DNA of 64,000 nucleotides, from positions 53,394,922-53,458,921 of the forward strand of contig CM060951.1 of assembly GCA_030765055.1 (NCBI GenBank), in the 5' to 3' direction. The position numbers and the translations under genes were made by a program. This document shows positions 57,970-64,000 of this stretch, piece after piece (the first letter of the stretch is position 1; every line of letters begins with the position of its first letter). The notes beneath the pieces are model-generated. The model was not told the origin of the DNA. It was given only the letters and a program-made list of their open reading frames with translations, and did not search any database. Source of the stretch: Mantis religiosa (lineage: Eukaryota; Arthropoda; Insecta; Mantodea; Mantidae).

Positions 57970-60340
57970 TTAAAGTAGATTTATATTACCATTATGGGCA
58001 AAGTAAGGTTTGAAAAATACTCTCTTCAATTTGGCAGACGAAGCTAGAATGTTCAGTAATTTATTAGCCAATTGTTGGTTGTGAATGATGTCTCTTGGCA
58101 AAGAACCAGACTGTGTTTGGGATGAAACTCTGTTGCCCAAAAATTCATCAAATATTTCTGCTTTATCTGGATAGGTGTTGTTGAAAGGTATCACGACCAT
58201 CTGCATGAAATACGAGGGCTGTTCAATAAAGAATGATCACAACTTTTTTTTTTTCACAACGAATCTTGATTCATGCTCATAATTTTGATGGTCCTTCTCA
58301 AAATAGTCTCCCCTGAATGAGATGCACTTGTTCCAGCGTTTCTGCCAGTCTTCAAAGGCATGGTGGAAACTGTTTTTTGAGAGATCCTTGAAAATCACCT
58401 CCGCAGCCTTCACCACTGCTTCTGATTATGGATAATGCCTCCCACGAAGGCGTTTCTTTAAGTTAGGGAATAGAAAAAAGGTCACATGTGGCTAAATCCG
58501 AACTATAGGGAGGGTGAGGGGTGCACTTCACGTTGATTTTTGCAAGATATTCAGCAACAACATTGGCAATCTGCAGCCGAGCATTATCGTGGTGCAGCAT
58601 CCAGCCTGCTTCACGGAAATGTGGTCTTTTGCGCCTGATATGGACTTGCAATGATTTCAGAACATCCCTGTAATATTGTCCAGTTACTGATGTGTGCGCA
58701 GGTACAACATGCTAATAAACCATTCCATGAATATCAAAGAATGAGATGACCGAAACTTTCCCAGGAGAAACAATACTTTTGCTTTTTTCTGGGGGTTGAT
58801 GATGAAGGAGATTCCCACACTGAGCTGTGCTGTTTGGTCTCAGGATCAAAATGATGCAGCCAAGTTTAATCAGCAGTGATTACATTTGAAAGAAACCCCG
58901 TATCTTCCTCTAACATCAACTTTAACTGCATGTTACCTTCATTGCAGCGGTAAGTGATACTGAACATGTCTGAACTTGCCTGGTTCTCGCAGGCGGGAAC
59001 CAGGAGTACCAACAATGGAACTACTACGGCGTGTTTGTTTCACATTAAGTTAACAGAATATAATAAGATTGAATTTTAGTGCGAAAAATTATGACCGTAA
59101 AAAATTTATGATCATTTTTTATTGAACAGCTCTCGTATTTCCAATGTAGGTCTTTCCACCTTGACTTGATGTTCTTAAATGCGATTCTGTTGCTCGTATT
59201 GTGACTAAGATATGTTTCCTGGCAAACTGTATATACCAGGAATGATGTAGGTACTCTGACACTATTCATAATTCTGCTGCAGCGGAACCACTACTTTCTG
59301 ATTTCTTACAAATATTCTGTCTGACAGAATCTATAATTGCAATTATTTCATTTAATTGTGAAGGAAATTCTTCTTCAAATAAAAGTATTTTATTGATGTT
59401 GAAATTATGACTTGCTCACTGGGTGGCACGTTAATCAATGTGTGATGCTATTTTCCAGTGTGTCACATCTTATGGAAAGCACCAGCAGGAATTACCATTA
59501 GATACAAATATGGTGCGCTGATATACTTTTGATGAGATGTTCGGCGTAACAGGTTTATAGCCAATAAATCTGGAGTGTGAGAGTTTACAAGTAAATTGTC
59601 ATACGTAGATCTTTGCTTATTTTTATCATGTTGCTCTTATTATAAGACCAACACGATATACGAGATACTCCAACTCATCTTACAGACTGAACCCTTGAGA
59701 AACGTGATTTCCCAATACTTTCGTTAACACTTGTGTGACATTGTGACAGTATACTTTGGGTGCGTTTTTACATCCATCAACGAGTAAAACTAATTTAGGA
59801 TCAAAATGCATAGGGTAGGATAGGCGCAATTTCTGTAGCATACCCTTGAAACACTACTTTACGTAACGGTAAATTGAATATTCCAAAATGCACACAAAAA
59901 GCCAACACTCGTTTTATTGATTTAATTTCTTTCGTACAACCCAAGGAAAGCTGAAGGTGTTTTGAGGGATGGCTAGCAGGATAAACTGCCAGCATGGCAT
60001 CGAGATTTATAACAATGTTTCATCCATTTCCACAGACTTTTCATTTGACATCCCTGATATAGCACAGGAAAGTACTTAAAATATTGGATCTTAAAGCTTT
60101 TTCTGTAGCAGATTTTTCTGTAATCTTTAAGGTATCCTTCTGCTACGTTTTTAAGTACTACTTGACAGATGCTCCGTTATTATTAAGTTCGGCAAAAACA
60201 TTTGAATCCATCTGCCACCTCAGTAATTTGTCACCAAAGAAATCAGTTATATTAATATTTGTTAAGATTTGCTCATATACTGATCTGTTCCATCGAAACA
60301 GCTTCTATTTATACTTCTCAGTTAAAAAAGGGTTATATCT
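57970..60340 (-). pseudogene. Decayed protein-coding sequence of unknown family, split by a mariner
   Basis: Successive minus-strand frames give protein-like sequence over about 2.3 kb. They include ADGFKCF-side fragments such as NINITDFFGDKLLRWQMDS (about 60250), NLDAMLAVYPASHPSKHLQL (60000), RVLAFCVHFGIFNLPLRKVV, PKLVLLVDGCKNAPKVYCHN (59790), FEEEFPSQLNEIIAIIDSVR (59370) and SNRIAFKNIKSRWKDLHWKY (59150). After the mariner come FMQMVVIPFNNTYPDKAEIF and ...FKPYFAHNGNINLL with a stop at 57970. Frames shift and stop several times with no obvious introns, so this looks like a processed or retrocopied pseudogene rather than a spliced gene. I do not recognise the parent protein; the string does not look like a transposase. 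Protein boundaries are approximate. Confidence 0.5.
58213..59135 (-). mobile_element. mariner internal-deletion derivative inserted in the coding relic
   Basis: Terminal repeats CGAGGGCTGTTCAATAAA (left) and TTTATTGAACAGCTCTCG-like (right) are flanked by TA on both sides (58211-58212 and 59136-59137). The minus strand encodes TADETWLHHFDPETKQHSSV (first catalytic Asp), GWMLHHDNARLQIANVV (second) and PHPPYSSDLATCDLF (third), so the catalytic core is recognisable. The N-terminal DNA-binding region is deleted and frames are broken. It inserted between codons for WKY and FMQ of the surrounding relic. Confidence 0.8.
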
Positions 60341-60739
60341 TCAAGTTCTCATTTCTGACATCTAATCGTGTGAATTTCTAGGAAAAGATATTTAAGAAGA
60401 ATTTGGATTATTTTAAAAATATTTGACCTTCCTCATGTTGTTTCTGAAAAGGAGGAAATACTTGAATCAGAATCCTAATCCGTGCAATATGACTATGTCC
60501 TTGTGACTCAATTTGTTTTTACAGTATAATGCTTTAATGTTCACCTAACAATATGCAGACTTAAGCTGTTAGCTGATTACATTTTTGAGGATCACTAACA
60601 AATGCAAGCAGTAACTAAAATCCTACAATAGGTTCCAGTTCTCGAATGTAAAATATGAATTGCACAAAGACTATAAGCTGCAGGATTTTATGCATTTCAT
60701 ATTTACTGCCTTAATTTCACATACTTTTCTGATTATGCA
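60341..60739. other. AT-rich region, nothing recognised
   Basis: No supported feature. Confidence 0.45.
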
Positions 60740-61143
60740 AGTAAGAACCGAGTTAGGGGGCAAATGGACTTTGATATAATATGACAGGTAGACGGCTTCC
60801 TGACATAATTTCGAAACGAAATCCTGAAACGACCTACTAGGCCGGCCCGGAGACCGGAAACAGTCCTACTGAGGAGAAGGTGTTTACCAGGATCATACCA
60901 TCCTGCCATGCAGCGCCGAGACACTCGTCGACACTTCTACCCTGAAAGAGACCACCAGATGAAAGATGATGTGAATTCATAATGGAGATGAAATGGAGGG
61001 ACAGGAAATTCCTGCGATGTAATTAACATATCCAGCATTCGCCTGGCGACCCGGGAAAACCTCCGAAAAGACCTATGGATATCGAACTCGGACCTTGCAA
61101 GTGCGGATCACAGACGAAACCGCCTGATCCATCCCGCTCGATT
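60740..61143 (-). mobile_element. tRNA-derived SINE (family 3)
   Basis: The minus strand starts GAGCGGGATGGATCAGGCGG (box-A-like) and continues to AAGGTCCGAGTTCGATATCC (box-B-like). A body with TTTTCCCGGGTCGCCAGGCG and further conserved-looking sequence runs to about 60740. The layout matches tRNA-derived insect SINEs, though box B is degenerate. Its head abuts the 3' end of a LINE. Confidence 0.5.
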
Positions 61144-61149
61144 TTTTAT

Positions 61150-62640
61150 ATCTATACTATTGTCCTGTCGTTAGGTGGGGAGACGCTTTTTTTTCTTTCT
61201 TTTTGGCCTTCGGTAAAATCCCATATGGCCATTGTAGGGAAAAATAAGAAAAATAATGTAAGGAAAATTAAGAGATTAGATCTGTAGATCACTTTCTTTA
61301 AGAAGTTGTAGAAGAGCTTGGTATACAGGTTTGTGGCATAACTGTAATATGGTGTTTCGCTAGCGGGAAAAGGAACAGACTGCTGAAGTAGGCGGCGGAG
61401 GAAGGAAGAACGATGGGCTCGGTAGCGAGAGCAACTGAACAGGAGATGATTGAGGTCAGCGGTTTCGCCTGGGTCATCAGGACATACAGGGGAATCGATG
61501 AGACGTAGTCGGTGTAGATGCGCAGGGTAACATCCATGTCCAAGTCGCATTCTAATGATGGAGGTGAGATGTCGACGTGCAATCCTAAAGCTGGAGAACC
61601 AAGGGGTCGTGGATAGATGCGTCTGAACGGCGGCGTAGTGTTTGCCTTTGATGGACTGCGAACGAATCCAGGTGTCATTCCAGCGACAATAGGCGTCACG
61701 ATGAAGGACCGGGAAGAAATCCGTGTAGGGCAGTTGGATGCCTTGGAAGGTGCCTTGGGTGAGTCCCTCTTTTGCCAGGCGATCGGCGACTTCATTGTAT
61801 CGAATTCCGACATGCCCTCTGATCCAAAGGAAGTGCATTTGATGTCCGGCTATGGTAGCGTTGTTCACCAACGTCAGTATCTCGTAAAGATAACAGTGCA
61901 TATCTCTCGTCCAGCGGGGAGATGAGAGTCTCTGCAGCACACTCTGCGCATCGGTTAAGATCAGCAGTTTGGGGAAGCCCTGAGAAATCCCATATTGCAA
62001 AGCGTCACGAATGGCCAGAACCTCCGCAGTGTAGCTGAAAGCTTCCATAGGTAGGCGGTATCGAGCCAGGGCATTAGTAGAAGGACAGACGTATGCATAA
62101 CCTACTCCATCAGCAGATTTAGAACCGTCGGTGTAAATCGTGGTGAAATCTGGCCATGTAACCTGCAAGAAATGAGAGAGGGCGACGTTCACGTCAGGGC
62201 TCCGAATGATGTGATCAGGAAGATAATGCACCGAAACATTCAAGAAGTGTAAGTCATATGGATATTGAAACCCCGGAAGAGAGGGCTTTTCAAAATTAAG
62301 GGAAACGCGTGGTATAGATACCGAAAACCCAGTAAGAGTAAAGGAAATCGTCGTACAGCTGGAAAATCCGCGTTGAGATAATTAGCAGCAAGATACTGCA
62401 ACGTCCGCAACACTGGGTGGGCGTCCACGGAGAAAGGGAGACGCTTGTCGAACGGGACTCCTGGCGCCGGGCTGAAGAACTCTCTCAGCGACTTCCGCGA
62501 GTTTCTAGGACTGTCCCTGCGGTTCTTTCAAAACTCAGCTCCTCCTTCTAGGAGTGTCAACCGCAATAGAGCTTTATGTAGTTCGCTGTATGCGAGGTTT
62601 TCTCCTCCGATGTCTAGCCTTTAGCCTTTTACAATTCTGC
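61150..62640 (-). mobile_element. 5'-truncated I-clade LINE 3' end
   Basis: Only the C-terminal part of ORF2, including an RNase H domain, is present, plus a short A/T-rich tail (about 61144-61160). The coding part reaches about 62640 in a broken frame. RT and endonuclease are absent. This is the pattern of a 5'-truncated LINE insertion. Confidence 0.75.
61152..62450 (-). pseudogene. LINE ORF2 C-terminus with RNase H domain
   Basis: An open frame from about 62243 to 61152 holds a complete RNase H: YTDGSKSADGVGYAYV (Asp39), SYTAEVLAIRDAL (Glu74), LILTDAQSVLQ (Asp98) and IRGHVGIRYNEVADRLA (His and Asp154), numbered from 62243. It is followed by the usual C-terminal Cys/His segment (SPVCPDDPGETADLNHLLFSC). 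All four acidic residues are present. The upstream 60 codons (62428-62240) are in another frame. With no RT attached it is a fragment of the retrotransposon and not a host RNase H gene. An RNase H after RT places it in the I, R1-related or similar clades. Confidence 0.8.
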
Positions 62641-63600
62641 TCTTATTTCTTAACTGAATAATGACACCTGATATTTCAAAAGTAAAGTACATCCTTTATA
62701 AACTAGTGAAAAGGCAAGAAAAGAGCATTTAGTGTCACAAAAATTGAAGAAAAATTACACTAAAGTAACAATGAATGTACATTTATTTACGTTTTATATA
62801 ATTTACAGTATTTAACAATAGTTTTGTTACCTATTTTATCTGAAGTACAAATTGTAGTGTAGCTGTTTATTCTTCCCTTGGCTTCCCTAGATGCCTGGCT
62901 CCCTGGCTCACATCTAAGTGCCCTCCCTCTACTTGATCTCTACTCTCTCCATTTCTTCTCTCCTCCCTTTTCTGTTCTCTTCTGCTCCTCTTTTTTCTCA
63001 TACTCCATTTCTCTTTCATTTCCTTTAAAAAAGCACGCCCATGCTCTTATTCTTCTTTTCCCCCTTACCTATCAGCATTTTCGTGGCTAATATTTTTCGT
63101 CTATTTTATCTCATTTTCCGTCCAATATCTCACAGAAAATGTCATTAATGTCAAAAAAGAGACTTAAATATACATTTTCATAATCTGGGACTCATGTTTA
63201 GGATTTATGTAGTTATGTATATGCAATCTTTATGAAGAAACAATTAACACAGGTCAACAGCCAAAATGCATTCCAGATAAAATTAGTCATAACTTATTAA
63301 CTTTTGATCGAAAATCTAAATTAAATTTCAATTAATATAAAACAGAATTTACCTCGTCCAACCATTCATACACTAAAACGAAAATTCCCTTCGTTTTTGT
63401 AGATTGGTTCTCATTTCTCATCATATAATACACAGTGCAGACTATTGCGTTAGGCTTTGATTTATAGAAATTAGTTCGAGTACATATTTTTGAAACAGTC
63501 TGTGACGGTAGTGTGAGGGTTGATTTTTGACTAGCAGGCAGAGTTCAATCCTCAGCTTGTGATTACTTTAGCAACTGAGTTCAGCGTTTAGTTTGTGTGT
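62641..63600. other. AT-rich region with a pyrimidine-rich tract
   Basis: About 62920-63070 is a degenerate CT-rich tract on the plus strand (CTCTACTCTCTCCATTTCTT and similar). Nothing else is recognised; the end (63500-63620) may be the 5' leader of the next ORF. Confidence 0.5.
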
Positions 63601-63620
63601 CAAATTAAGAAAGTAACAAA

Positions 63621-63863
63621 ATGCCTCGTGTTAATAGCCCAAATAAATTTTACTATATATGCGGGGAAGTTACTTTTAAATCGCAGCAGGTACCATTAAC
63701 TCCCATGGTGAAAAAGGCAGACAATCTTTATTTTGGCTGCAAAGTAAGTGACCAGGACAATTTATTTGCACCGCATATTTGTTGTCGCAATTGTTCCATA
63801 AGTCTACATGAATGGCTAAATGGGAAAGGGCGATATGTGAATTTCACTATAATGATCCGGTAG
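63621..63863 (+). pseudogene. Truncated Cys-rich ORF of a repeated invertebrate family
   Basis: ATG 63621 opens MPRVNSPNKFYYICGEVTF, then VPLTPMVKKADNLYFGCKVS and FAPHICCRNCSISLHEWLNG. From memory, ORFs starting almost like this (MPRVNSP...CYICGE, LYFGCK.GDQD, APH.CC..C, WLNG) are present in many copies in several arthropod and cnidarian genomes, probably carried by mobile elements. Cysteine pairs suggest a zinc-binding fold. Similarity ends at about WLNGKGR; the frame then runs into SINE-like sequence and stops, so only the first 75 or so codons of a longer protein remain. One of the usual cysteines is Tyr (KFYYICGE). Confidence 0.45.
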
Positions 63864-64000
63864 CGGGTTAAGCCAGCATGCCTTGGTCCCTGGCCACGGA
63901 AAGCGGCCCGGGGTCGATCCCACCCATGTGGTGGAAATTTTAGGTCCCGGGTGCCCACTCAGCATCGTGAGGAAAGTGAGAAGCTTACGCTAGGTAAGCG
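63864..64000 (+). mobile_element. SINE-like repeat at the right edge
   Basis: Contains GGTAGCGGGTTAAGCC and CCCGGGGTCGATCCCACCC, resembling A and B boxes of a tRNA-derived SINE, followed by a body that continues past the window. It replaces the expected continuation of the preceding ORF. Confidence 0.35.

Noticed and set aside
61152..62243. Stand-alone host RNase H gene
   Set aside because: The C-terminal Cys/His segment and the tail are those of an I-type LINE; the fragment is 5' truncated.

Overview
This is a stretch of AT-rich, repeat-dominated eukaryotic nuclear DNA, most probably from an insect or another arthropod. The evidence is spliced genes with long introns, mariner and Tc1 DNA transposons, Jockey-, I- and L1/Tx1-type LINEs, a Penelope-like element, tRNA-derived SINEs and very long trinucleotide microsatellites. 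I cannot name the species. No rRNA gene, functional tRNA gene, CRISPR array or prokaryotic operon is present.

Left half (1-33.5 kb). A unit of about 10 kb is tandemly repeated with roughly 1% divergence: the tail of one copy (1-2959), unit 1 (2960-13105) and unit 2 (13106-22567). An older, clearly diverged paralogue follows (24805-29816), then a gene-less relic (about 32.2-33.4 kb). The only recognisable host gene here is a small two-exon gene for a predicted secreted, glycine-rich peptide. Exon 1 is 15 codons encoding a signal peptide; a 3.8-4.5 kb intron follows; exon 2 encodes a Gly-rich mature peptide of 71-80 residues. Copy 1 is at 4693-9477, copy 2 at 14839-18942 (3' splice site shifted by a point mutation) and copy 3 at 25288-29368. 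Each intron carries a tRNA-Val-like SINE followed by a giant (ATT)n array of 1.2, 0.5 or 0.7 kb. The edges of the recent duplication coincide with a second tRNA-derived SINE that sits inside a mariner copy. An antimicrobial or other defence role is plausible from the architecture but not shown.

Right half (29.8-64 kb). This is mostly transposable elements: a decayed L1/Tx1-like LINE (29817-32207), a 0.7 kb (GAT)n array, an inverted pair of Penelope-like 3' ends with hammerhead-ribozyme cores (37545-39065), a recently inactivated Jockey-like LINE on the minus strand (about 40370-45600) and, head-to-head with it, a Jockey-like LINE on the plus strand with two intact overlapping ORFs (45796-50308). 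Further right are a Tc1 relic, a possible solo LTR, two mariner deletion derivatives, a decayed protein-coding sequence I cannot assign (57970-60340) that a mariner has split at a TA, an I-clade LINE 3' end with an RNase H domain, and a truncated copy of a repeated invertebrate ORF at the right edge. Between these lie AT-rich stretches in which I see nothing.

The most interesting items are the tandem glycine-rich peptide genes (one splice-site mutant, and a TGA shared by all copies that is followed by more glycine-rich open frame), the intact LINE, the Penelope pair with ribozyme motifs, and the unassigned coding relic. All calls come from reading the sequence and translations by eye; no database search was run.
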